Positions 1 through 5,867 of a stretch of 5,973 bases of DNA are shown here, piece after piece. Position 1 is the first letter of the stretch; the number at the start of each line of letters is the position of its first letter. The notes beneath the pieces are model-generated. The model was not told the DNA's origin and made no database searches. It saw nothing but the letters and a program-made list of their open reading frames with translations. The position numbers and the translations under genes are program-made. Source of the stretch: an uncultured bacterium (lineage in GTDB: Bacteria; Verrucomicrobiota; Kiritimatiellia; RFP12; UBA1067); contig URIT01000164.1 in the NCBI GenBank assembly GCA_900547945.1, forward strand, positions 1-5,973, written 5' to 3'.

Positions 1-60
1 GCGTTCTCTGCGGCTAAACCCCTTTGACTCTGCATAAATATCTCGTTGCACCCATCGACA

Positions 61-74
61 CCTTTTGCAAAAGG
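61..74. promoter_or_regulatory. Perfect 14-bp palindrome, candidate operator
   Basis: CCTTTTGCAAAAGG is a perfect palindrome centred between 67 and 68. It ends 27 bp before the extended -10 element at 102-110, so it sits about 43-56 bp upstream of the predicted start of transcription. That position would suit an activator, or a repressor of a promoter without a -35 box. No T-tract follows it, so it is not a terminator. The palindrome is seen directly; its role is inferred, and no regulator gene is visible in the window. Confidence 0.4.
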
Positions 75-101
75 ACGGTGCCCCCGCCCGATGCTGGAAT
101 A

Positions 102-110
102 TGGTATACT
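102..110 (+). promoter_or_regulatory. Extended -10 promoter of the oxidoreductase/surface-protein operon
   Basis: TGGTATACT fits the sigma70 extended -10 form (TGn plus TATACT, five of six matches to TATAAT). No credible -35 hexamer lies 16-18 bp upstream, which is C-rich, as expected for an extended -10 promoter. Transcription would start near 117, leaving a leader of about 23 nt before the ATG at 140 with a Shine-Dalgarno TAAGGA at 126-131. The element stands out in a GC-rich background and recurs in the same form before the integrase and at the right end. Confidence 0.6.
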
Positions 111-139
111 GCCTACCATTTCAGGTAAGGAAAAACGGC

Positions 140-790
140 ATGAAGCGCATCGTCTTGTCCATCATCGTCTGCGGCGCGGCGGTCATCGCGCGGGCGGAGA
201 CCAAGGTCGGCATCATCGGGCTCGACACGAGCCACGCGATCGCGTTCACGAAGATCATGAACGTGACGAAAGACCCCGCCGTCGCGGGCTTCCGCGTCAC
301 GCACGCCTACCAGTGGGGGTCGAAGGACATCGCCTCCGCGACGAACCGCTATCCGAAGTACATCGCGCAGATGAAGGAGATGGGCGTCGAGATCGTCCCG
401 ACGATCGATGCGCTGATCGCGTCCGCCGACTGCATCTGCCTGGAGACGAACGACGGGCGCGAGCATCTCTGGCAGGCCGAGAAGGTGTTCGCCTCCGGCA
501 AGCCCTGCTTCATCGACAAGCCGCTCGCGCACGACCTGCGCGACGCGGTGCGGATCTACGACCTCGGCCGGCGGCTCGGCGCGAAGAACCCGGTCGTCGT
601 CTCCGACGGCTACGCCGGCTACGAGCCGCTGCTGCGGGAGATCGTGACGTTCTTCCGCACGGGCGTCGCGCCGTTCCCGCCGGAGGAGACGCTGGAGATC
701 TTCGCGCTCATGGAGGCGGCGGAGATGTCCGCGAAGCGCGGCGGCGCGCCCGTCACGCTCGCGGAGGCCCTGGCCGCCGCGCGGAAGTGA
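140..790 (+). CDS. Short exported Gfo/Idh/MocA-like oxidoreductase, probably internally deleted
   Basis: The product has 216 residues. The ATG at 140 is chosen because TAAGGA (126-131) lies 8 nt upstream and because it places a clean Sec signal at the N-terminus: KR, a hydrophobic stretch to about residue 17, and an A-R-A cleavage site before E20. The in-frame ATG at 65 would precede the promoter. The Rossmann fold begins at once with KVGIIGLDTSH (22-32, nucleotide-binding loop GIIGLD 24-29). DKP at 126-128 replaces the usual EKP with its catalytic-type lysine. Residues 157-216 (GYAGYEPLLREIV, PPEETLEIFALMEAA, GGAPVTLAEALAAAR) resemble the C-terminal tail of full-length relatives, which are around 300 residues or more. 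The central substrate-binding sheet appears to be missing between about 149 and 157, so it may bind a nucleotide but lack normal catalysis. The substrate is unknown. It is probably the first gene of an operon with the oxidoreductase 55 nt downstream. Confidence 0.75.
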   Translation: MKRIVLSIIVCGAAVIARAETKVGIIGLDTSHAIAFTKIMNVTKDPAVAGFRVTHAYQWGSKDIASATNRYPKYIAQMKEMGVEIVPTIDALIASADCICLETNDGREHLWQAEKVFASGKPCFIDKPLAHDLRDAVRIYDLGRRLGAKNPVVVSDGYAGYEPLLREIVTFFRTGVAPFPPEETLEIFALMEAAEMSAKRGGAPVTLAEALAAARK

Positions 791-845
791 CGGCGTGGCA
801 GGGGACGTCACGCAAAACAGGCATCATCACGAAAGGAACAAGACC

Positions 846-2258
846 ATGACAACGGCAAAGGCGCTCAACAGGAGGAATTTCATCAAGATCGGCGGCGGGG
901 CGTTCGCCCTGGCCTCGGCCCATACGCTCTTCGGCGCGGCGGTCCCGTCGGCGAAGCTGCGGCTCTGCGTGGTCGGGTGCGCGCGCACGGCGAACCGCGG
1001 CAACGGCTTCGTCGTCGATCCGAAGGGCTGGCGCGGACGCGGCTTCCAGGTGATGAGCCGCTTCGCGGAGCTGCCGAACTGCGTCGTGACGGTCCTCTGC
1101 GACGTCGACGCGACGGCGCTCGACGACGCGGCCGCCGAACTCAAGGCGAAGACGGGCGTCGCGCCGGCGAAGGTGAAGGACTTCCGCGAGGCGGTGCGCC
1201 GCGACGACGTGGACGCCGTGCTTGTCGCGACGCCGGACCACTCCCACTGCTACATCGGCGCCGAGGCGATGAAGGCCGGCAAGGCCCTCTACCTCGAAAA
1301 GCCGATCGGCATCTCCGCCGGCGAGGCCGAGATCCTCGCAGCCGTGCAGAGGAAGACGGGGGCGGTCTTCCAGCTCGGCACGCAGCGCCGCAGCTCCTAC
1401 GCGACGCAGCAGGCCGTCGCCTGCATCCGTTCCGGCAAGATCGGCCAGCCGCACTGGGCGAAGGCGTGGTGCCTCTCGGACCGTCCGGCGATCCGGGGCG
1501 TGAAGCCCGCGCCGATTCCCGCCTGGATGGGCGCGGACGGCTGGGACCTCTGGCAGTGCTGTGCGCCGCGCCGCGCCTACCGCTCCCAGATCGTCCACTA
1601 CAACTGGCGCTTCTTCCGTGGCTACGGCACGGGCGACCTGCCGAACAACGGCCTCCATTTCGTCGACATCGCGCGCTGGGCGCTGGGCGCGGAGTGGCCG
1701 GAGCGCGTCTACGCGGGCGGCGGCCACCTCTTCTGCGAGGGCGAGGACTGGGAGTGGGACGACACGCACATGCTGACGGTGCAGTTCCCGGGGAAGAAGT
1801 ACCTCACGTGGGAGGGCTGCTCGCATACGGGGGCGATGCCGTTCATGGGCAAGTGGACGGGCTGCCTCGTCTACTGCGACGACGGCGTGGCGTTCTTCGG
1901 GCCGCTGGGCGAGTCGGCGATCTACGACCGCACGGGCAAGAAGGTCATCCGGGAGTGGGCGGCGGCGGACAGCGGCGACCAAGAGGGCGACAAGCGCCTC
2001 TCCGACCCGATCCGGGCCTGCGACATCTGGCACGTGCAGCGCTTCACGGACTGCGCGCTCGCGGGCGACCTCGACACGGCCCAGCCGATTGACGCCTCGC
2101 TCAAGTCGAACCTGCTCACGGAACTCGGCAACGTCTCGCTGCAGATCGGCGAGGCCGTCCACATCGATCCGGCGACCGGCAAGCTGAAGGACCCGAACGG
2201 CCCGGCGGCGAAGCTCTGGATGCCGCAGTACGAACCGGGATGGGAGCTGAAGGCATAA
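846..2258 (+). CDS. Tat-exported Gfo/Idh/MocA family NAD(P)-dependent oxidoreductase
   Basis: The product has 470 residues, a usual length for the long Gfo/Idh/MocA proteins of Bacteroidetes, Planctomycetes and Verrucomicrobia. The ATG at 846 has AAAGGA (832-837) 8 nt upstream. The in-frame start at 795 would add 17 residues before the signal. NRRNFIKI (8-15) followed by a hydrophobic, alanine-rich stretch is a twin-arginine signal, fitting export of a protein folded with its cofactor. The Rossmann domain runs from about 37 (LRLCVVG) through VLCDVD (83-88) and VLVATPDHSH (125-134) to EKP (151-153), whose lysine is the expected catalytic residue. The C-terminal alpha/beta domain contains NNGLHFVDIARW (267-278), where H271 and D274 form the family HxxD motif. 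Relatives oxidise or epimerise sugars, inositols or glycosides; the substrate cannot be read from sequence. The protein is rich in cysteine, including C238-C239. A surface-protein gene follows after 37 nt. Confidence 0.92.
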   Translation: MTTAKALNRRNFIKIGGGAFALASAHTLFGAAVPSAKLRLCVVGCARTANRGNGFVVDPKGWRGRGFQVMSRFAELPNCVVTVLCDVDATALDDAAAELKAKTGVAPAKVKDFREAVRRDDVDAVLVATPDHSHCYIGAEAMKAGKALYLEKPIGISAGEAEILAAVQRKTGAVFQLGTQRRSSYATQQAVACIRSGKIGQPHWAKAWCLSDRPAIRGVKPAPIPAWMGADGWDLWQCCAPRRAYRSQIVHYNWRFFRGYGTGDLPNNGLHFVDIARWALGAEWPERVYAGGGHLFCEGEDWEWDDTHMLTVQFPGKKYLTWEGCSHTGAMPFMGKWTGCLVYCDDGVAFFGPLGESAIYDRTGKKVIREWAAADSGDQEGDKRLSDPIRACDIWHVQRFTDCALAGDLDTAQPIDASLKSNLLTELGNVSLQIGEAVHIDPATGKLKDPNGPAAKLWMPQYEPGWELKA

Positions 2259-2295
2259 CGACGCATTGTTTGTCCATGCAAGAAGGTCACACGAG

Positions 2296-4536
2296 ATGAA
2301 CGTTCAAGAATCCCGCATCGGCCGCCGTGTCGTCGTCGGCCTTGCATTGTCGGTTGCGGCAGCTGTCTCCGCCGCGCCGGCGGAATACGTCTGGACGGGC
2401 GCACAGGACGCCTACTGGACGAACGCCGCGAACTGGACCGTGGGCGGCGCCGTCGCGACGGACGCGCCGGGCGTGCGGTTCCTGACGAAGGGGCCGGACT
2501 GGCAGACCTTCACGAACATGAACGCGACCGCGTCGTTTGGCGCGGTTGCGGGCGGTGCGCGGACGACGATCGACCTCGACGGACTCTTCTTCGTCTCGAA
2601 CCTCGTCGTGAAGGCGGGCGCGCCGAAGTACACGTTCGGCACGGCGGGCCAGTACCTCGGCCTCGCGCACGAGGGCGGGCGCTTCACGGTCGAGAAGGGC
2701 GCGGCCGCGCCGGCGGTGGCGGGCGTCTACGGGTTTTTGTGGTATCCGGGAATGAAGGAATCGAAGCCGGATACCTACGACACGCCCGACGAGGCGCGGT
2801 TCGTCAACGAGTCGGAGGGCGAGCTTGTCCTTTCCAATTTCGGCAACACGAGTCCGAACGCGCCGTCATCGGGAATCGGCGGCACGTGGTGCCGGTTCAT
2901 TGGCTTGGGCGGTACGGGCGACATTCGGATCGACTCCTGGTCGAAAAAGAGAACCAGTGTGGCGCTGAACCTCTACCCGGAAGGGGCTCAGCGTCTCCTC
3001 CTCGTCGGAACGACGGCAGACCCCAAGACGGACCAGCTCGTGCGCGGCATCCAGGTCGGCGGCGGGCGCAAGGCGACGGTCGTCGTTGTCGAAAAGACGC
3101 TGGAACTGGGCCAGGGGACGGAAGTGACGACTGGCGAGAAGAAGATGCCTGTCGTCCGCGTGCGGGACGCGGGAACGCGCCTCACGTTCACGGGCGACGG
3201 CGTCGTGGGGTTTCATGGAATGAACCAGAAGTCGAAGCCGGAAACGTTTGGCAAGGGCTTCGTTCCCGCCGGCGCGAACATCGACGCGGGGGCGGAACTG
3301 GTCTTCGCCTGTAAGGTGGACGGGTTCTTCGGCTCGAATGCCGTCACGCAGAAGAGTCCGCAGGAGAGCTTCTACTTCCATCGCGGCGCGGGTACGCTTT
3401 CGTTTACGCGCACGGACAATGCGTTCGAGGGCGGCATCGACCTTCTCAGCTTCGACAAGGGAAACGCGACGCTGGCCTTCACCGACCCCGGGCAGATGGG
3501 CCCGGGCGCCATCCGCATCGGCAACGCGGGGCGTCTGCTCTACACGGGAACGGAAGCGCTTGCGTTTGGCAAGGATCTCGCGATCACCAACAAGACGGTC
3601 GGGGTGGACTATGAGTACACGGTCCCCGTCGATGCGTCGGCGACGGTCGAGCAGGGTGGCGCGGGCGCACTGACGGTGACGAGCCCCGTGGACATCTCGG
3701 GCACGGACGGCAAGGCCGTCCTGACGCTCGCGAACAGCACGGCTTCGGCGGCGACGTGGGCGGGTGTCCTCAAGGACGCGGAAGACAGATCGAAGCTCGC
3801 GCTCGCGAAGACCGGATCAGGCGCGTGGACGCTGACGGCGAAGAACACCTTTACGGGCGGTGCGACCGTCAAGGAGGGCACGCTCGTCCTTGCGGCGGGC
3901 GCAAGCCTCGCCTCGCCCGTGACGATCTCGAATGGCGCGACGTTTGCCCCCGCCAAGGGCGCGGACCTGACTTTGTCCGTGACGATTGAGGACGGCGGAA
4001 CGCTCTTTATCGCCGAATCTCAGACGCTGCCGTTTGCGGTCAAGGCGGCGGGAACGGCTAAGCTGCTTGTCGGAGCAGACGCTGACGTGGTGATTCCGGT
4101 GGAAGGGTCGGGACCGGCGGCGGCGGGCGGAAAGCTCGTGCTCTGCCTTGAGGAGAATGCGCGCGTGAAGATGTCGGACGGCTCCAAGCCGGACTGGCTG
4201 GGCTTCGCCTCTCCGCGCGGATTGCTCATGCCGATGAAAGTGGATGAGGACGGGTTCTTCGAACTCGTTGAAACCTCGTGGAAGGGTACGGGCGGCGCCG
4301 CCTGGACGGACGCCGCGAACTGGACGAAGGGCGTGCCGACGGTGGACTGCGCCGCCATCGTGAACGCCGCCGGGACGGTCGAGGTGCCGGCAGGCGCGGC
4401 GGCGGTTGCAGTCGGCACGGTGGAGCTGGACGCGGGAACGGTGTCCGTGAAGGGGACGCTCCCGATCGAAGCTGCGGCGAACGTCGAACGGTTTGTCATT
4501 GGCCCTGAAGGTGTGTCGAGCAAATTTGTGATATAA
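2296..4536 (+). CDS. Large exported beta-helix-type protein with autotransporter-associated repeat
   Basis: The product has 746 residues. The ATG at 2296 is preceded by AGAAGG (2281-2286) at 9 nt and opens a Sec signal (RR at 10-11, a hydrophobic stretch to about 23, likely cleavage after A26). The in-frame TTG at 2266 would put ten residues before the signal. The mature part is Gly/Ala/Thr/Val-rich and beta-strand-like, as in passenger domains. W33-x7-W41-x5-W47 (YVWTG...WTNAANW) is the N-terminal module; the same spacing recurs at W662, W670 and W676. The two copies also share 24 bp with one mismatch (2415-2438 and 4302-4325). Residues 501-536 match the autotransporter-associated strand repeat: LALAKTGSG, WTLTAKNTFTGGATV, EGTLVLAAG. 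I see no outer-membrane barrel, PEP-CTERM or LPXTG sorting signal, and no catalytic motif. It is probably a secreted or surface-held protein of unknown partner. The C-terminus stops about 70 residues into the second module, so truncation is possible. Confidence 0.85.
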   Translation: MNVQESRIGRRVVVGLALSVAAAVSAAPAEYVWTGAQDAYWTNAANWTVGGAVATDAPGVRFLTKGPDWQTFTNMNATASFGAVAGGARTTIDLDGLFFVSNLVVKAGAPKYTFGTAGQYLGLAHEGGRFTVEKGAAAPAVAGVYGFLWYPGMKESKPDTYDTPDEARFVNESEGELVLSNFGNTSPNAPSSGIGGTWCRFIGLGGTGDIRIDSWSKKRTSVALNLYPEGAQRLLLVGTTADPKTDQLVRGIQVGGGRKATVVVVEKTLELGQGTEVTTGEKKMPVVRVRDAGTRLTFTGDGVVGFHGMNQKSKPETFGKGFVPAGANIDAGAELVFACKVDGFFGSNAVTQKSPQESFYFHRGAGTLSFTRTDNAFEGGIDLLSFDKGNATLAFTDPGQMGPGAIRIGNAGRLLYTGTEALAFGKDLAITNKTVGVDYEYTVPVDASATVEQGGAGALTVTSPVDISGTDGKAVLTLANSTASAATWAGVLKDAEDRSKLALAKTGSGAWTLTAKNTFTGGATVKEGTLVLAAGASLASPVTISNGATFAPAKGADLTLSVTIEDGGTLFIAESQTLPFAVKAAGTAKLLVGADADVVIPVEGSGPAAAGGKLVLCLEENARVKMSDGSKPDWLGFASPRGLLMPMKVDEDGFFELVETSWKGTGGAAWTDAANWTKGVPTVDCAAIVNAAGTVEVPAGAAAVAVGTVELDAGTVSVKGTLPIEAAANVERFVIGPEGVSSKFVI

Positions 4537-4537
4537 T
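4529..4537 (+). promoter_or_regulatory. Extended -10 promoter of the integrase gene
   Basis: TGATATAAT is a perfect extended -10 element (TGn plus consensus TATAAT). It overlaps the TAA stop codon (4534-4536) of the surface-protein gene. No -35 hexamer is visible at the right distance. The predicted start near 4544 gives a leader of about 76 nt before the integrase ATG, AT-rich in contrast to the genes around it. The integrase can therefore be transcribed independently of the operon upstream, although read-through is possible because no terminator separates them. Confidence 0.7.
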
Positions 4538-4572
4538 AAACCACAGTAAAATAAGGGTTCCGCGAAAAGGCG

Positions 4573-4592
4573 TATAACACTTTATAACACTT
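4573..4592 (+). repeat. Tandem 10-bp direct repeat in the integrase leader
   Basis: The unit TATAACACTT occurs twice in perfect tandem (4573-4582 and 4583-4592), followed by a further T. A 10-bp period puts both copies on the same face of the helix. It lies between the predicted transcription start (about 4544) and the ribosome-binding site (4608-4613). Tyrosine integrases with an N-terminal arm-binding domain often recognise short, helically phased direct repeats near their own gene, so these may be arm-type sites or autoregulatory sites. That role is inferred; the repeat is directly visible. Confidence 0.6.
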
Positions 4593-4619
4593 TGGGCAAA
4601 CAAAACGAAAGGAAAAACC

Positions 4620-5789
4620 ATGAAAGGAACAGTCTACGTAAACAACGGATACTGGTGGTACGCGGTGCGTCTGCCAGGCGAGAAGAAGCGCACGGCGCGG
4701 AAGCTGTGCGCACCCGGAAGCGAGATCGCGCTGCATGCCGACCGCTCCCGCGACGTGGCGATCTCCGCCGCGCGCAGGATCTGGGAGCAGGCCACGCGCC
4801 GGACGCCCACCATCGTACTGAAAAGCGAGACGGTGGACACGCTCTGCGGCGGATGGATCGCGCACTGCGAGACATACTACCGCCACGCCGACGGCTCACA
4901 GACCGGCGAAGCCTGGGGATGCCAGAACGCCGTGCGGCTCCTCCGCGAAATGTACGGCGACCGTCCCGTCGCGGAACTCCAGCACTCCGACATGCTGGCC
5001 GTGCGCGACGCGCTCGTCCGATCCGGCATCGCCCGCGTGACCGTGAACCGCTACATGGAGCGCATCAGACGCCTGTGGCGCTGGGCGCTCGACGAAGGGC
5101 ATATCACGGCCACCCACAAGGCGGAGCTGTCGCAGGTGCAGAACCTCAAGGCGTTCCGATCGGAAGCGCACGAGACGGAGCCGGTGCGTCCCGTGGACGA
5201 CGCCGACATCGAGGCGACGTGCGCGGTCATGGCCAGGAACACCGCCGACCTCGTGCGCGTCCAGCGCCTCACAGGAATGCGCCCGGGCGAAGCTTGCGGC
5301 ATGGCGTGGGCGCTCATCGACACGACGGCCACGCCGTGGGTGTACCGCCCCTCGCACCACAAGACGGAATGGAAGGGGAAGATACGAGCCGTGCTGATCG
5401 GCCCGAGGGCGAGGGCGATTCTAGAGAAGTACCGCGCATGGCCCCGGCCGTTCTCCCCGAAGGTCGCGTTCGACGTCGAGACCGCGAACGGAGCGGAAGG
5501 GCGCCGCGGCGTCCGCGGAATCCCCGACAAGCTGACCGACACATGGGACACGGCCCGGTACGGCTGCACCATCAGGGACGCCGCGAGACGCGCCGACGTG
5601 GATCCGTGGTCTCCGAACCAGCTCCGCCACTCGTTCGCCACGGAAGTGCGGCGGAAGCACGGAATCCTGATGGCCGCGATGCTCATGGGGCATTCCGGCG
5701 GCCTGAAGGTGACGCAGGGCTATTCGCGCGAGGCCGCCGTGGACGAACTCGTGCGGGAGTGCGGATCCGTCATCGAGGAGATTGGCTGA
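4620..5789 (+). CDS. Tyrosine recombinase/integrase (phage or genomic-island type)
   Basis: The product has 389 residues, a normal length for a three-domain integrase. The ATG at 4620 has AAAGGA (4608-4613) 6 nt upstream. Residues 1-60 look like a small beta-sheet arm-binding domain (GTVYVNNGYWWYAVRLPGEKK). Residues 70-165 form the helical core-binding domain (NRYMERIRRLWRWALDEG, 143-160). From about 188 comes the catalytic domain: R221 in LTGMRPGEAC, K248 in HHKTEWKGK, R336 in NQLRHSFAT, H358 in LMGHSG and the nucleophile Y368 in VTQGYSR. The usual first histidine of HxxR is N333, a substitution I recall as common in planctomycete/verrucomicrobial integrases of this kind. All other key residues are present, so the enzyme should be active. 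It would cut and rejoin DNA at att sites to integrate or excise an element. No excisionase, phage structural or cargo gene is seen in the window. It has its own promoter and a repeat-bearing leader. Confidence 0.93.
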   Translation: MKGTVYVNNGYWWYAVRLPGEKKRTARKLCAPGSEIALHADRSRDVAISAARRIWEQATRRTPTIVLKSETVDTLCGGWIAHCETYYRHADGSQTGEAWGCQNAVRLLREMYGDRPVAELQHSDMLAVRDALVRSGIARVTVNRYMERIRRLWRWALDEGHITATHKAELSQVQNLKAFRSEAHETEPVRPVDDADIEATCAVMARNTADLVRVQRLTGMRPGEACGMAWALIDTTATPWVYRPSHHKTEWKGKIRAVLIGPRARAILEKYRAWPRPFSPKVAFDVETANGAEGRRGVRGIPDKLTDTWDTARYGCTIRDAARRADVDPWSPNQLRHSFATEVRRKHGILMAAMLMGHSGGLKVTQGYSREAAVDELVRECGSVIEEIG

Positions 5790-5837
5790 AAAACAGAAGC
5801 CCCGCCATCAACGGCTTGGGCAAGCCTCCGGCGGGGC
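5789..5837 (-). terminator. Intrinsic terminator on the minus strand, nested hairpin with U-rich tail
   Basis: Plus-strand GCCCCGCC (5799-5806) pairs perfectly with GGCGGGGC (5830-5837). Inside it, GGCTTG (5813-5818) pairs with CAAGCC (5821-5826). Read on the minus strand the stem is followed by TTCTGTTTTT (5798-5789), a good U-tract. On the plus strand the stem is followed by GGCGCGG with no U-tract. It is therefore best called a terminator of leftward transcription. It may also slow rightward transcription leaving the integrase gene, whose stop codon ends at 5789. Confidence 0.75.
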
Positions 5838-5867
5838 GGCGCGGATAACGAAAGGCTAACCGCGCAA
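5789..5867 (-). ncRNA. Candidate small RNA with two hairpins and an anti-Shine-Dalgarno loop
   Basis: The predicted transcript, about 79 nt, runs from near 5867 (7 nt after the minus-strand -10 at 5879-5874) to the U-tract at 5798-5789. Hairpin 1 pairs GCGCGG (5865-5860) with CCGCGC (5844-5839) around a 15-nt loop. One base later hairpin 2, the nested terminator stem (5837-5799), begins. Little of the RNA is left unpaired. The loop of hairpin 1 contains CCUUUCGUU (5855-5847), exactly complementary over 9 nt to AACGAAAGG (4604-4612) at the integrase ribosome-binding site, and over 8 nt to ACGAAAGG (829-836) before the Tat oxidoreductase. Promoter, compact fold, terminator and targetable loop together suggest a regulatory RNA. 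It would also be antisense to any integrase transcript reading past its stop codon. I recognise no known RNA family. Expression is unproven; the stretch might instead be the 3' UTR of a minus-strand gene. Confidence 0.5.

Noticed and set aside
24..29. TTGACT resembling a -35 box
   Set aside because: No -10 hexamer lies 16-18 bp downstream, and it is too far from the TATACT at 105-110.
65..139. Upstream in-frame start for the first oxidoreductase-like gene
   Set aside because: It lies before the predicted transcription start and would bury the signal peptide behind 25 unrelated residues.
753..2162. A 469-codon minus-strand frame opposite the Tat oxidoreductase
   Set aside because: The product is rich in Arg, Ala and Val with no recognisable domain, and the plus strand holds a complete, well-motified enzyme.
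2266..2295. TTG start for the surface-protein gene
   Set aside because: The ATG at 2296 has AGAAGG at a good distance and places the signal peptide at the N-terminus.
4571..4599. A possible minus-strand promoter (TTGCCC, 17 bp, TATACG) made from the tandem repeat
   Set aside because: Each hexamer matches only about four of six positions, and no leftward gene or terminator follows within the surface-protein gene.
4020..4886. A minus-strand frame spanning the end of the surface-protein gene, the leader and the start of the integrase gene
   Set aside because: It crosses two real genes and an AT-rich leader with a plus-strand promoter, and shows no domain.
4592..5848. A 418-codon plus-strand frame overlapping the integrase and longer than it
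   Set aside because: Its translation is arginine-rich and low in complexity, as shadow frames of GC-rich genes are, while the overlapping frame has all integrase motifs.
5847..5862. AACGAAAGG on the plus strand as a Shine-Dalgarno for a rightward gene
   Set aside because: No ATG, GTG or TTG lies at a suitable distance downstream. The complement of this stretch makes better sense as the small-RNA loop.
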